Shown piece by piece: positions 1 to 10,653 of a stretch of 64,000 nt of DNA. The first letter of the stretch is position 1, and the number at the start of each line of letters is the position of its first letter. Position numbers and translations under genes: made by a program. The stretch is from Rothia mucilaginosa. GTDB taxonomy: Bacteria; Actinomycetota; Actinomycetes; Actinomycetales; Micrococcaceae. Under the pieces are notes generated by a model. The model was not told the DNA's origin. It was given only the letters and a program-made list of their open reading frames with translations, and searched no databases. The DNA is taken from assembly GCF_001061665.1 (NCBI RefSeq), contig NZ_JVSP01000016.1:124001-188000 (forward strand). The letters are read 5' to 3'.

Positions 1-1815
1 CTCATGCAGCGCAACTGGATTGGCCGCTCCGAGGGTGCCGAGGTACGCTTCGAGATTGAGGCCACCGAGGACCAGGCCGCCGAATCCTTCACCGTGTTCA
101 CTACCCGCCCGGACACCCTGTACGGCGCAACCTTCATCGTGGTTGCTGCGGATGCGGCGTTCGCCGAGCAGATTGTGGCCCCCGAGCAGAAGGCTGCCCT
201 GGAGCAGTACCGCGAAGACATCAAGGCGCTGAGCGATATCGATCGTCAGTCCTCCGAGCGTGAGAAGACCGGCGTGTTCACCGGCCGCTACGCGATCAAC
301 CCGCTGACCGGCGCAAAGCTGCCCGTGTGGGCCTCCGACTACGTGCTGGCCGACTACGGTACCGGTGCGATTATGGCCGTGCCCGCGCACGACCAGCGCG
401 ACCTGGACTTCGCCCTGAAGTTTGACCTGCCCGTTGTGAAGGTTCTGGATGTTGAGGGCGCCGAGGATCCGGCCACCAGCGGTGTTGCTACCGCCGGTGA
501 CGGCGTGCTCGTGAACTCCGGCGAGCTGACCGGCCTGCCCAAGGCCGAGGCCATCGCTAAGGCCATCGAGCTGGTGGAGGCCGCCGGCACCGGTGAGGGC
601 AAGGTTATCTACCGTCTGCGCGACTGGCTGCTCTCCCGCCAGCGCTTCTGGGGTACCCCCATCCCCGTGATTCACTGTGAGGACTGCGGCGAGGTGCTGG
701 TTCCCGAGGATCAGCTGCCGGTTCTGCTGCCCGATAACCTGCGTGGCGAGCAGCTGGCCCCCAAGGGCCAGTCGCCCCTGGCCGCCGCCGATGACTGGGC
801 TATCGTGCCCTGCCCGAAGTGCGGCAAGCAGGCTCGCCGCGACTCGGACACCATGGACACCTTCGTGGACTCCTCCTGGTACTTCCTGCGTTACGTTTCC
901 CCGCATGACGATCAGGCTCCCTTCGACCCGCAGGCCATGCGCGAGTGGGGTGCCGTCGACATGTACGTGGGTGGCGTGGAGCACGCAATTCTGCACCTGC
1001 TGTACGCGCGTTTCTTCACCAAGGTTGTTCGCGACCTGGGTCTGATTCAGCACGATGAGCCCTTCAAGGCGCTCATGAACCAGGGCCAGGTGCTCAACGG
1101 CGGCAAGGCTATGTCCAAGTCGCTGGGTAACGGCGTGAACCTGGGCGAGCAGCTCGATAAGTTCGGTGTGGATGCAATCCGCACCACCATGATTTTCGCG
1201 TCCCCGCCCGAGGATGACGTGGACTGGGCCGACGTTTCCCCCGCCGGCTCGCAGAAGTTCCTGGCTCGCGCATGGCGCGTGGCTCAGGACGTCACCAGCG
1301 AACCCGGCGTGGACGCAACCGCCGGTGACCTGGAGCTGCAGAAGCTGATTGCACGCACCGTGCACGAGGTGCAGGGCCTGATTGAGGGCGGCAAGTTCAA
1401 CGTGGTTGTTGCGAAGACCATGGAGCTCGTCAACGCTACCCGCAAGGCTATTGATTCCGGTGCTGGTGCGGCTGACCCGGCCGTCCGCAAGGCCGCCGAG
1501 ACCATCGCCATCCTGCTCTCGCTGTACGCACCGTACACTGCCGAGGACATGTGGCACGTGCTCGGTCACGACACCCCGGTTCTGACCGCTGGCTTCCCCG
1601 AGGTTGACCCGGCCCTGCTGGTGGATGACACCGTCACCGCTATCGTTCAGATTAAGGGCAAGGTGAAGGCTCGCCTGGAGGTTGCGAAGGATATTTCCGA
1701 GCAGGAGCTTCAGGAGCTGGCCCTGGCCGATGCCGCCGTTCAGCGTGCGCTGGGTGACGCCGAGATCCGTAAGGTGATTGTGCGTGCGCCTAAGCTCGTG
1801 AACATCGTGATCTAA
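1..1815 (+). CDS. leuS: Leucyl-tRNA synthetase, C-terminal ~604 residues (5' end outside window)
   Basis: Class I aminoacyl-tRNA synthetase charging tRNA-Leu in the cytoplasm. The frame is open from the first base, and the Rossmann half with the HIGH motif lies upstream of the window. Visible are the CP1 editing domain (TTRPDTLYG near residue 35, [13 protein letters not shown] near 125), a zinc-ribbon-like CEDCGE...CPKCGK pair (about 225-275), the catalytic signature AMSKSLGN near 370, and the helical anticodon-binding and C-terminal domains. The internal ATG at base 4 is not a true start. A hairpin terminator follows at once. Confidence 0.96.
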   Translation, partial: LMQRNWIGRSEGAEVRFEIEATEDQAAESFTVFTTRPDTLYGATFIVVAADAAFAEQIVAPEQKAALEQYREDIKALSDIDRQSSEREKTGVFTGRYAINPLTGAKLPVWASDYVLADYGTGAIMAVPAHDQRDLDFALKFDLPVVKVLDVEGAEDPATSGVATAGDGVLVNSGELTGLPKAEAIAKAIELVEAAGTGEGKVIYRLRDWLLSRQRFWGTPIPVIHCEDCGEVLVPEDQLPVLLPDNLRGEQLAPKGQSPLAAADDWAIVPCPKCGKQARRDSDTMDTFVDSSWYFLRYVSPHDDQAPFDPQAMREWGAVDMYVGGVEHAILHLLYARFFTKVVRDLGLIQHDEPFKALMNQGQVLNGGKAMSKSLGNGVNLGEQLDKFGVDAIRTTMIFASPPEDDVDWADVSPAGSQKFLARAWRVAQDVTSEPGVDATAGDLELQKLIARTVHEVQGLIEGGKFNVVVAKTMELVNATRKAIDSGAGAADPAVRKAAETIAILLSLYAPYTAEDMWHVLGHDTPVLTAGFPEVDPALLVDDTVTAIVQIKGKVKARLEVAKDISEQELQELALADAAVQRALGDAEIRKVIVRAPKLVNIVI

Positions 1816-1833
1816 GTTTCTTAGATAAAGTAC

Positions 1834-1896
1834 AAGCCCCGCTGTGGCTTCGGTTCGTTCTGCGGAACGTTCCGAAAGGCACGGCGGGGCTTTGCT
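1834..1896 (+). terminator. leuS rho-independent terminator
   Basis: Arms AAGCCCCGC (1834-1842) and GCGGGGCTT (1884-1892) are perfectly complementary and enclose a second internal hairpin. The site lies 19 bases after the leuS stop. Confidence 0.8.
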
Positions 1897-1993
1897 GTAC
1901 TGCGGTAGTGATGAGTGCCATAATGTTCAGGAAACGCTAGGAGAGGCTTCGTCGCTGAATCATTCGCTGACGAACCGGAAGAAGGGCCGGAAT

Positions 1994-3016
1994 ATGGGGC
2001 ACGAGAACAACGCAAAGGATCGCATTGCCGTGGTCACCGATAGCGCCGCGGCACTGCATCCGGAGCTGGTGGAGCGGCTGAGTGCTCGCGGGAACTTTGT
2101 CGTGGTGCCCATGCCCGTTACGATTCGCACCCCCGGTGCGGAGGACCGTAGCTTGCAGGGCCTCGGCGCCGCCGAGGTGGACGAAGCCATTATGCTGGCG
2201 CATGTCATGGGGCAGACCGTGAGCACTTCCGGCCCGGCTCCTGGCGCGTTTGCTGACGTGTACGACGAGCTGGCATCGCGCGGCTTTACGCACGTGGTGT
2301 CGGTTCACCTCTCCGGCGAGCTCTCGGGCACGGTGGAGTCCGCGCGTACCGGCGCGCGCCTGAGCCGCCTGGGCGCCGAGGGTGTGAGCGTGGTGGATAG
2401 CCGCACGGTGGCCGGCGCCTACGGGTATGCGGTGCTTCGCGCCCTTGATCTGCTAGAGGAGGGCCCGAACCCCGAGCGGGTCGTGGAGTGTGTGCGGCGG
2501 GTGTGTGAGCGCGCGACCCTGTACTTTTACATCCCCACCCTGGATGCGCTGCGCCGCGGGGGTCGCGTTTCCCCGGCGCTGGCGATGGTGGGGCAGATGT
2601 TTCAGATTAAGCCCATCGGCACGATTTCCCAGGGGAAGCTCACCTACGTGGAACGGCCCCGCACGGCCGCGCGCGCCCTGGATCGGTTCGTGGAACTGAC
2701 GGTGCAGGCCTGCCGCGAGCACCGTCATGCCGCCGCTCTCGACGCTTCAACGGATGCGGTCCCGGGCAGCGATACGCCCGGCGAGGTGGTCGCGGTGCAT
2801 CACGTGGGTAATGCGGCGCAGGCGGTGCAGCTGTATGAGCGGGTGCAACGTCTGCTGGGGGAGGGCTCGCTGAGTCATTCCGCGGGTGCGTCCACCGGTT
2901 CTGCCTCGGGTGAGGGTTCTGTGGCGCTAAACATACCCGAGTTTTTGGTGAGTTCTCTGCCCCCGGTGCTTTCGGCCCATTCGGGGTTGGGAGCGGTTGC
3001 GATGGTCGTGTATTAG
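1994..3016 (+). CDS. DegV family protein (fatty-acid-binding type)
   Basis: About 340 residues. DegV/FakB proteins bind a fatty acid and can present it to a fatty-acid kinase; no fakA-like gene is in the window. The N-terminal signature AVVTDSAAALHPEL and the loop TVSTSGPAPGAFADVY (the usual TS-P-P-GEF ligand loop) are visible. YIPTLDALRRGGRVS and IKPIGTISQGKLTYVERPRT match the second domain. Near residues 245-305 a Ser/Ala/Gly-rich insertion (AALDASTDAVPGSDTPGE and a Ser/Gly-rich run) makes it longer than the usual 280-290 residues. I chose the ATG at 1994 because the frame upstream of it runs through the leuS terminator. Confidence 0.85.
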   Translation: MGHENNAKDRIAVVTDSAAALHPELVERLSARGNFVVVPMPVTIRTPGAEDRSLQGLGAAEVDEAIMLAHVMGQTVSTSGPAPGAFADVYDELASRGFTHVVSVHLSGELSGTVESARTGARLSRLGAEGVSVVDSRTVAGAYGYAVLRALDLLEEGPNPERVVECVRRVCERATLYFYIPTLDALRRGGRVSPALAMVGQMFQIKPIGTISQGKLTYVERPRTAARALDRFVELTVQACREHRHAAALDASTDAVPGSDTPGEVVAVHHVGNAAQAVQLYERVQRLLGEGSLSHSAGASTGSASGEGSVALNIPEFLVSSLPPVLSAHSGLGAVAMVVY

Positions 3017-4374
<1,358 letters not shown>

Positions 4375-4432
4375 GCCTTCTGGGCTTCGACGCATAGCTA
4401 AGCGTCATAGAGCGTGACTAACGCATATAGTG

Positions 4433-4473
4433 AACCCCGGCACCACCGCTTTACGCGGGGGAGTCGGGGTTTG
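4433..4473 (+). terminator. gap terminator
   Basis: AACCCCG (4433-4439) pairs with CGGGGTT (4465-4471), with further pairing inside the loop. It lies about 60 bases after the gap stop. Confidence 0.65.
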
Positions 4474-4715
4474 CTGTACCAAGGCTCTTTTGCAGGGGTC
4501 TTGAATGAAACCCTTAATGATGTATAAACATACTATTTTCTATCGCTCATTTTGAGTCAGAAATACCGTAAGGGAGTAGGGGATAGAAAGGGTGAAAATC
4601 CGCGGTATTCTGCGGAGAAACACCTTATAAAAGCTTATTTTTTAGGCTGTCAAAACCCCTATTCTTCGGTATGATTGAAACGGTATATAAACCCACCTAA
4701 CCAGGAGGAAATCCC
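4474..4715. other. AT-rich pgk upstream region
   Basis: About 240 bases of AT-rich sequence with no open frame of note, ending in the pgk Shine-Dalgarno CAGGAGG. It presumably holds a pgk promoter, but I could not pick a convincing -35/-10 pair. Confidence 0.4.
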
Positions 4716-5939
4716 ATGGCTAAGGCACTGTCCGAACTGCTCGAAGAAGGCGTCGCAGGCCGCCACGTCCTCGTTCGCTCCGACCTGAACGTACCCCTGA
4801 AGGACGGCGTCGTCACCGACGACGGCCGCGTCCGCGCATCCCTGCCCGTGATTGAGAAGCTTGCCAAGGCTGGCGCACGCGTCATCGTCACCGCACACCT
4901 GGGTCGCCCCAAGGGCAAGGTCGACCCCCAGTACTCCATCGCACCGGCGGCAGCACGCCTGGCCGAGCTCGCCTCCGTGCCCGTGAAGGTCGCCACCGAC
5001 CTGGTCGGCGAGGACGCCAAGGCTAAGGCAGCAGCCCTGGCTGACGGCGAGGTCCTGGTTCTCGAGAACGTCCGCTACGACGCCCGCGAGACCTCCAAGG
5101 ACGACGCAGAGCGCGGCGAATTCGCTGACGAGCTGGTCGCACTGACCGGCGAGAACGGTGCATACGTGAACGACGCATTCGGTGCGGTTCACCGTAAGCA
5201 CGCTTCCGTGTACGACGTTGCTAAGCGTCTGCCCGCATACCTGGGTGACCTGGTGAAGAAGGAAGTTGACGTTCTGGCTAAGACCCTGAACGATCCCGAG
5301 CGTCCCTTCGTCGTGGTCATGGGCGGCGCTAAGGTTTCCGATAAGCTTGCCGTGATTGACAACCTGATTGGTAAGGCTGACACCATTCTGATCGGTGGCG
5401 GCATGGGTTACACCTTCGCCTACGCACACGGCTACGAGGTGGGCAAGTCCCTGCTCGAGAAGGACCAGGTTGAGAACGTTCTGCGCTACCTGAAGGAAGC
5501 CCCCGAGAAGGGTACCGAGATTGTTACCGCAGTGGACGTGGTCTGGGCTGACGACTTCTCCGCAGACGCTAACACCGAGGTTCGCCCCATTGAGGACCTG
5601 ACCGGCGGCAAGCTCGGCGCAGAGGCTGAGGGCCTGGACATTGGCCCCAAGACCCGCGAGATTTTCGCTGAGAAGATTAAGGGCGCAAAGACCATCTTCT
5701 GGAACGGCCCCGTGGGCGTGTTCGAGATTGCTCCGTTCGCTGAGGGTACCCGCGCGGTGGCCGAGGCTATCGTCGAGTCTGATGCGTTCTCCATCATCGG
5801 CGGCGGCGACTCCGCTTCGGCAGTCCGTAACCTGGGCTTCAAGGACGAGCAGTTCGGCCACATCTCCACCGGTGGCGGCGCTTCCCTCGAGTACATTGAG
5901 GGTAAGACCCTGCCCGGTCTGGAGGCACTGGGCGCCTAA
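4716..5939 (+). CDS. pgk: Phosphoglycerate kinase
   Basis: 407 residues, full length. It transfers phosphate from 1,3-bisphosphoglycerate to ADP. The N-terminal substrate-binding signature (HVLVRSDLNVPLK), TAHLGRPKGK, the hinge region and the C-terminal nucleotide-binding loop (GGGDSASAV and STGGGASLEYIEG) are present. The ATG at 4716 follows CCAGGAGG with normal spacing. Usually tpiA follows directly in actinobacteria; here about 7.7 kb of accessory genes intervene. Confidence 0.97.
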   Translation: MAKALSELLEEGVAGRHVLVRSDLNVPLKDGVVTDDGRVRASLPVIEKLAKAGARVIVTAHLGRPKGKVDPQYSIAPAAARLAELASVPVKVATDLVGEDAKAKAAALADGEVLVLENVRYDARETSKDDAERGEFADELVALTGENGAYVNDAFGAVHRKHASVYDVAKRLPAYLGDLVKKEVDVLAKTLNDPERPFVVVMGGAKVSDKLAVIDNLIGKADTILIGGGMGYTFAYAHGYEVGKSLLEKDQVENVLRYLKEAPEKGTEIVTAVDVVWADDFSADANTEVRPIEDLTGGKLGAEAEGLDIGPKTREIFAEKIKGAKTIFWNGPVGVFEIAPFAEGTRAVAEAIVESDAFSIIGGGDSASAVRNLGFKDEQFGHISTGGGASLEYIEGKTLPGLEALGA

Positions 5940-6027
5940 TCCGGGTGGCCTAGCCTGACTGCGTGATTTGAGCGCAGAGTTTTAGCGTGAGACCTCTGTC
6001 AGGGCGGTATTTCGGTACCGTTCCGGC

Positions 6028-6180
6028 GGGGGTTTCTGCGTCCCCGGTCTATCTTTTGTGGGGAGGGGCGGTGCTGTTTCCTGGCTATTTGCTGTGGATT
6101 CCTTGGGTTTGCGGCTTGTATCGGAGGCGTGTGGAACCGACTTTAATAGACTGGGAATGTAGGGTTCCCCGCCGTTCATG
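6028..6180 (+). repeat. Copy 1 of a duplicated ~150 bp leader/promoter block
   Basis: This block starts with GGGGGTTTCTGC and continues through GCTGTTTCCTGGCTAT and a conserved TAGACTGG (6147-6154) to a GGTTCC-CCGCC end. It aligns over its whole length with 8811-8967. The TAGACT hexamer fits an actinobacterial -10 (TAnnnT). The rest of the 5940-6263 gap holds a weak stem-loop (6005-6020) after pgk and the Shine-Dalgarno of the next gene. Confidence 0.7.
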
Positions 6181-6263
6181 GGACGACGTCTGTTGCACCC
6201 GGTGGGGGACCGCAACTCCAGAAAATACATCGCGGTATTTACGAAAGCCGTGGAGGAACACGA

Positions 6264-7187
6264 ATGACCACGAACAATGACGGCAATTCAACCAGCCAGG
6301 CTCCTGAGCGGAACCCCGTGCAAAACCCTGGGCAGAGCCCGGAGAAGAAAAAGCGTTTTTCCCGGCGAACCCTGGGATATGCCGGTGTGGGTGTTCTGAC
6401 GGCTGCGGTTATTAGCCGGTGCACGGGCTTGATTAAGACGCCGGAGGAGCTGGAAGAGGATCGTAAAAAGAAGCAGGAAGCTGAGGAGAGAGAACGGCAG
6501 GCTCAAAAAGATCGGGCTTTGGCTGCTCTTGAACCGAATCAAGAATTCGTGGGGGCAATCGATAAGTCTTATCTGTATAAGGATGTTCCTCTTGAGTACA
6601 CCGCCTACGAAAGCCGCGGCGAGTTCGTACCCGCGACTGAGGAACATCCCGCGCAGAACGTGCCTTACCCTGTACCTCAACCGGAGATGTACGAATATAG
6701 TCTGCAGGGTTTTATGACCTTCATGGGGTATTTTTGTGCAGCCCTCAACTACTTCTATTACACGGGAGATACTGAGCCTCTGTCGAAGGTTGTTGAGCCG
6801 GCGGCTGTCCTTCCTGAAACAATGCTTCGCCTGTACCGAGAGAAGCGCGGATGGGTTATATCGGAACAGGACGTGTGCAAGGCGTGGATTTATTTCCCAA
6901 CGAGTAGTTCGGATCGTCTATCAATATCGGAGCGGAATGGCCGGCACATTATATGGTGCTGGCTGGGGGTATCTAAAGAATCCTATACAGGCTATTTCTA
7001 TATTCCGAGCATCGGTGAAAAATTATCTCTTTACGATTATCGGAGTCCTCTGGGGAGGAAGCCAAGGGACGACAGAGGGGAGAGGCTGGAAGCTGAGCAC
7101 CTGAATGGCAGGTGGACCTTGTTGAATAATGACAAGGATAGGACACCGATGTACCCCGCAGATGTCCCTCATACCGGTGAATCCTAA
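6264..7187 (+). CDS. Island gene A1: membrane-anchored protein, DUF6318-like
   Basis: 307 residues, function unknown. Residues 30-55 (KKRFSRRTLGYAGVGVLTAA) look like a twin-arginine signal or anchor: basic, SRR, then hydrophobic. A highly charged Lys/Glu helix (about 58-90) follows, then a domain with PATEEHPAQNVPYPVPQPE and the core AALNYFYYTGDTEPLSKV. The core resembles DUF6318, a family of actinobacterial exported proteins of unknown function. A C-terminal LNGRWTLLNNDKD...PMYP motif is shared with A2, A3 and A4. The Shine-Dalgarno GGAGG precedes the ATG. Unlike the other A genes it has no B partner directly upstream. GC is clearly lower than in pgk. The exocytoplasmic location is inferred. 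Confidence 0.75.
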   Translation: MTTNNDGNSTSQAPERNPVQNPGQSPEKKKRFSRRTLGYAGVGVLTAAVISRCTGLIKTPEELEEDRKKKQEAEERERQAQKDRALAALEPNQEFVGAIDKSYLYKDVPLEYTAYESRGEFVPATEEHPAQNVPYPVPQPEMYEYSLQGFMTFMGYFCAALNYFYYTGDTEPLSKVVEPAAVLPETMLRLYREKRGWVISEQDVCKAWIYFPTSSSDRLSISERNGRHIIWCWLGVSKESYTGYFYIPSIGEKLSLYDYRSPLGRKPRDDRGERLEAEHLNGRWTLLNNDKDRTPMYPADVPHTGES

Positions 7188-7248
7188 GACCGGGTTCATA
7201 ATAACTTCAGTTAGGAGACGCAAGCGGCTGCCAGTGTCCCTATTGAGC

Positions 7249-7267
7249 CCCACCTACAGTGGGTTTT
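7249..7267 (+). terminator. Weak terminator between A1 and B2
   Basis: CCCAC (7249-7253) and GTGGG (7259-7263) form a short stem followed by TTTT. The stem is short, so it may only attenuate. Confidence 0.35.
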
Positions 7268-7303
7268 GTTATACATCCAAAGATGAGTGTAAGGAAGAAG
7301 ACA

Positions 7304-7930
7304 ATGATAGACAGCGAAGAACTACTTAAATCATTTGTATATATGGATGATTTCGCTGGAGAGTATTCGTTAGCAACCACTCGTTTAACTGGCGAGTATA
7401 TTCCGGCCAATCAGGATCATCCAGCATATTCTGCGCCTATCCCGGATTACGATTATTGGCAGCAACCAGTAACTAGCTTTGTGCGGGAGCTTTTCCATTA
7501 TATCTATTATTACTCCTGTCAGAATTACATTCTTTTGACCTCTGATACACGAGGCTTAGGAGACGATCTGAGTGAGGATGAAATCTTTTTCCCGGCTATT
7601 CAAGATCTCTTCGAAGAGGGTAAAGCATGGGTAGTTACACCTGATACTAGGATTCTCAACCTGCACGTTCTCGAGGGTCGGCCGCGCATCACGAATTCGG
7701 AACAAGAGGTGACCGAGTGGAAGGTGCGATTTGATATTCATCCTGACGCGAAGGTATATCGAAAAGATACCGGAGAACTGCATCCCATCGCTAAATTTGA
7801 TACGCGAAGCCTGATTCGTGAGGGATCAATACACGGCACGATGAGAACGGTGAGTGTCAAAGACAAAGGGTCAACAATCAGTTTTATCCCAGAAGGTACC
7901 AACAATGCGTCAGAGGAGAAGACATCATGA
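7304..7930 (+). CDS. Island gene B2: signal-less paralogue of the A proteins
   Basis: 208 residues from the ATG at 7304, chosen because AAGGAAGAAG sits just upstream and the start then matches B3 and B4. An in-frame upstream ATG at 7283 and GTG at 7259 are possible. No signal peptide or membrane segment is visible. Motifs shared with B3 and B4 are DHPAYSAP, YYY-CQNY, EIFFPAIQDLFEEGKAWVVTP, RKDTGELHPI and a Phe-Asp-Thr-Arg motif before an IHGT end. The layout parallels the A proteins (PATEEH...NYFYYTGDT...YREKRGWVI), so A and B probably share ancestry. The stop overlaps the A2 start by four bases (ATGA), so translation is coupled. Function unknown. Confidence 0.75.
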   Translation: MIDSEELLKSFVYMDDFAGEYSLATTRLTGEYIPANQDHPAYSAPIPDYDYWQQPVTSFVRELFHYIYYYSCQNYILLTSDTRGLGDDLSEDEIFFPAIQDLFEEGKAWVVTPDTRILNLHVLEGRPRITNSEQEVTEWKVRFDIHPDAKVYRKDTGELHPIAKFDTRSLIREGSIHGTMRTVSVKDKGSTISFIPEGTNNASEEKTS

Positions 7931-8799
7931 GTATCAACAGCGGTCCTAACCCATATCCCACCTCGTATTCCGAACCATATTCCCAGCTCAATTATCAGCC
8001 TGAACCTCGGAAGAACCGCCCGGTTAGCCGCCGCGTCTTTTTAGGCAGAGTGGGCGTAGGCGTTCTGGGTGCTGGGTTGCTCGTCTCCGCTGGGTATCGT
8101 GCTGGCTTGCTGGGAACGGACGAGGAGCGACGGGAGGCACGTCGACGGTTGCAGCACCAAAGATATATTGACATGGAGCCGAAGCAACAATACGACTATC
8201 AAAAGGACCTTGGGAAATCTAGTAGATTGCTCATTTACACGGCGTATGAGCGTAGCGGGCGGTATATTCCTGCAACGGAAGAACACGCGGCACAGAATGT
8301 ACCCTATCCTGTATTGCATCCGGGTATGAATAAGTACACCAGGTCTGGATTATATACTTTTATTGCTTACTATTATGCGTCTCTGAAATATTTTTACCTC
8401 ACGGGAGACACTGAGCCTCTTTCTAAGATAGTGAAGCCAGAGGATGTTATTGAACCTGAAATCCTCCGGTTCTACCAAGAAAAGCGCGGATGGCTTATCT
8501 GTGATGATGATATATTTAATGAGGTATCTATTAATTCTGCTTCTTTTTTCCCAGATGAGAGGTTTGAGTACACCAAGCGGAATATTTTTTATTGTAGTGT
8601 AGAATATTTTCTTCACCGGGCAGCGTATTTCTTTATTCCAGAGACGGGGGAAAAGATTCCTCTTGATCACTATGAGACCTTTGAAAGTAGTTTTTTTAGT
8701 TCATATCTAGAAAACTTGAAGGGGCGATGGGTTTTGCTTAACAATCAAGATGATTTGATGCCTCTATATCCTCCCGGTTTTCATAAAATAAGATACTAA
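7927..8799 (+). CDS. Island gene A2: Tat-anchored DUF6318-like protein
   Basis: 290 residues. It has the clearest twin-arginine motif of the set, SRRVFLGRVGVGVLGAGLL at about residues 34-52, followed by a charged stretch and the A-type domain: YIPATEEHAAQNVPYPVL, YFYLTGDTEPLSKIV, ILRFYQEKRGWLI, IPETGEKIPL and LKGRWVLLNNQDD..PLYPPGF. Translationally coupled to B2 through an ATGA overlap. GC is low, with many TTT and TAT codons in the last third, unlike the flanking glycolytic genes. The exported, membrane-tethered location is inferred from the signal. Function unknown. Confidence 0.77.
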   Translation: MSINSGPNPYPTSYSEPYSQLNYQPEPRKNRPVSRRVFLGRVGVGVLGAGLLVSAGYRAGLLGTDEERREARRRLQHQRYIDMEPKQQYDYQKDLGKSSRLLIYTAYERSGRYIPATEEHAAQNVPYPVLHPGMNKYTRSGLYTFIAYYYASLKYFYLTGDTEPLSKIVKPEDVIEPEILRFYQEKRGWLICDDDIFNEVSINSASFFPDERFEYTKRNIFYCSVEYFLHRAAYFFIPETGEKIPLDHYETFESSFFSSYLENLKGRWVLLNNQDDLMPLYPPGFHKIRY

Positions 8800-8810
8800 A
8801 ACGGATATGT

Positions 8811-8967
8811 GGGGGTTTCTGCACGCCCGCTCCACCTTGTGCGGGCAGGGTGTGGGGCTGTTTCCTGGCTATATGCTGTGGGTTCCCTGGATTCGCCGCC
8901 TGTGACAGGGATGCCTAGAGGTGGCTTTACTAGACTGGAATTGTAGAGGTTCCCGCCGCTCACCGGG
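8811..8967 (+). repeat. Copy 2 of the duplicated leader/promoter block
   Basis: Copy of the 6028-6180 block: GGGGGTTTCTGC, GCTGTTTCCTGGCTAT, then TAGACTGG at 8931-8938 as probable -10. It also contains a small hairpin, GCCCGC (8825-8830) with GCGGGC (8841-8846), that may terminate the A2 transcript. The block lies about 220 bases before B3. Confidence 0.7.
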
Positions 8968-9028
8968 CGGTATCGCAGAACGCATCCGCATGGTTGCCAC
9001 TGGGGGAGCGATAAGTGCACGCACCTCT

Positions 9029-9076
9029 ACAGACAAGCAAATACAGACAAACAAATATAGACAAGCGAACACGGAC
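9029..9076 (+). repeat. 14-bp tandem direct repeats upstream of B3
   Basis: Three near-identical 14-base units (9029-9042 ACAGACAAGCAAAT, 9043-9056, 9057-9070) plus a partial fourth. They sit in the B3 5' region between the copied promoter block and the gene. Role unknown. Confidence 0.75.
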
Positions 9077-9184
9077 GGGTGAAGGCGCCCGGCTGTTGAA
9101 CCTAGCCGTCCGCGAGCAGCCCGGAACCACCTCGGCAGTTCGTGAACTTGGCAACTCATGAATATAGATTCCAAAGGAGAAAGA

Positions 9185-9775
9185 ATGACCGTAGACGCTC
9201 AAGCGCTCTTTGACGAAAAAGACTACACCGGAACCTACCCCTATGTTGCCGATGGCGTGATTGGACCCTACACGCCCGCAAACCGGGACCACCCCGCCTA
9301 CTCGGCGCCGGCACCGGGGGTGAGGTACAGGCCGAGGCACTATGCGGCGAGGAACCTGCGCCCCTACCTGGGCTACTACTACGCCTGCCAAAACTACATG
9401 ATTCTCGCCTCGGAACCTGCGGTTCTGAAGATGGACAATATCAGCGAAGAAATGTTCTTCCCCACCATTCAGGACCTCTACGAAGAAGGTAAGGGCTGGG
9501 TCATTACTCCCAACCCCCAGATTCTGACCATGAACCTTTTGGAGGGGCAGCCGCGCCTCATTGACGAGACGCTAAAAATTGTGGAATGGAATGTGCGGTT
9601 CGATATTCTTCCCGAAGTTCAGGTGTACCGCAAGGACACAAATCAGGTGTATCCCATCACCGATTTTGATACGCGCGGCCTGATTCGTGACGGCGCGATA
9701 CACGGGACTCTCCACACACAATTCACGAATGAGTGGAGGCCCGTTCAGTTCATCCCAGAAAATAGTTTGAGCTAG
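9185..9775 (+). CDS. Island gene B3: signal-less paralogue
   Basis: 196 residues from the ATG at 9185, which follows CAAAGGAGA. An upstream in-frame ATG (9158) lacks such a site. Like B2 and B4 it begins MTVDAQALFDEKDYTGTYP and carries DHPAYSAPAPG, YYYACQNYMILAS, MFFPTIQDLYEEGKGWVITP, WNVRFDILPEVQVYRKDT and LIRDGAIHGTL. It has no signal peptide or membrane segment, so a cytoplasmic location is expected unless it is carried by a partner. Sixteen bases separate it from A3, with an intervening GGGGAGGGGAG Shine-Dalgarno, so B3-A3 is one operon. GC is nearer the genome average than in B2/A2. Confidence 0.77.
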   Translation: MTVDAQALFDEKDYTGTYPYVADGVIGPYTPANRDHPAYSAPAPGVRYRPRHYAARNLRPYLGYYYACQNYMILASEPAVLKMDNISEEMFFPTIQDLYEEGKGWVITPNPQILTMNLLEGQPRLIDETLKIVEWNVRFDILPEVQVYRKDTNQVYPITDFDTRGLIRDGAIHGTLHTQFTNEWRPVQFIPENSLS

Positions 9776-9791
9776 GGGAGGGGAGAGCAAC

Positions 9792-10643
9792 ATGACGAAT
9801 AACTTTGGTGGACCCGGATACGGCGGACCCGGATACAACGAGCAACGTGCGTACATGAGGGCTATGATTTCTCGCGCCAAGTTTATACGGGCTGGCGTGT
9901 TCGCCGGCGCCGCCCTCGTCGCGGTGGCTTTTGGCTGGGGCGTCAACCTGCTCAATACGATGAGCTCGGATTCCCAAGCCGATAAGAAGCGTGACCAGGA
10001 ATTTGTGCGCCTGGAACCCACGGAGAAGTACGATGAGCTCCGTACCTTGGGGCCTTCCTCCGGGCCGCTCGTCTACACGGCGTTTGAGCGTAAGGGCCGC
10101 TTCATTCCTGCCACCGAGGCGCAGGCGGCGCAAAACGTGCCGTACCCGATTCAGCAGCCCGGAATGGATAACTACGACCGCGCCGGCTTGTACGCGTTTT
10201 TGGCGTACTTCTTTGCGTCAATGAATTACTTCTACCACACGGGCGACACGGAGCCTCTTTCCAAGGTCACAGACCCCGAAAAGGTGCTACATCCCGAAAT
10301 TCTTCGCCTGTACAGGGAGAAGCGCGGGTGGGTTATTTCGGCTGACAAGAATGTGCTGAGCGCCAACGTTGTTGACGATCTTGTTGCGGGTGAAAAGGCT
10401 AAAAATACGAGCCGAAATATTCTGGTGAGCACCCTGTACACGACTAAGGCTACGGACCTGGCGTTTTACGTGACTGAGACGGGTGAGAAGCAGGATGTCA
10501 ACAAATATTTGAGGTACCTGGGGCGTTTCTCGCTGGCTGTGGAGCATCTGCGCGGGCAGTGGGTGATTGTGGTGGACCGCGACGGCTACAGCAACCGTAA
10601 CACCTACGAGCCGATCTACCCGAAGGGCTTTGGCAATCTATAG
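9792..10643 (+). CDS. Island gene A3: membrane-anchored DUF6318-like protein
   Basis: 283 residues. The N-terminus is Gly/Tyr-rich (PGYGGPGYNEQ), then MISRAKFIRAGVFAGAALVA, a basic-hydrophobic anchor in which the second Arg of the Tat pair is replaced (SRA instead of SRR). The A-type domain follows: RFIPATEAQAAQNVPYPIQ, MNYFYHTGDTEPLSKV, ILRLYREKRGWVIS, FYVTETGEKQDV and LRGQWVIVVDRD..PIYPKGF. It may therefore be an ordinary signal anchor rather than a Tat substrate. A very strong terminator follows. Confidence 0.75.
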   Translation: MTNNFGGPGYGGPGYNEQRAYMRAMISRAKFIRAGVFAGAALVAVAFGWGVNLLNTMSSDSQADKKRDQEFVRLEPTEKYDELRTLGPSSGPLVYTAFERKGRFIPATEAQAAQNVPYPIQQPGMDNYDRAGLYAFLAYFFASMNYFYHTGDTEPLSKVTDPEKVLHPEILRLYREKRGWVISADKNVLSANVVDDLVAGEKAKNTSRNILVSTLYTTKATDLAFYVTETGEKQDVNKYLRYLGRFSLAVEHLRGQWVIVVDRDGYSNRNTYEPIYPKGFGNL

Positions 10644-10653
10644 CGTCCCTGGG

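Noticed and set aside
9029-9076. CRISPR-like array
   Set aside because: Units are contiguous 14-mers without spacers and no cas genes are nearby.
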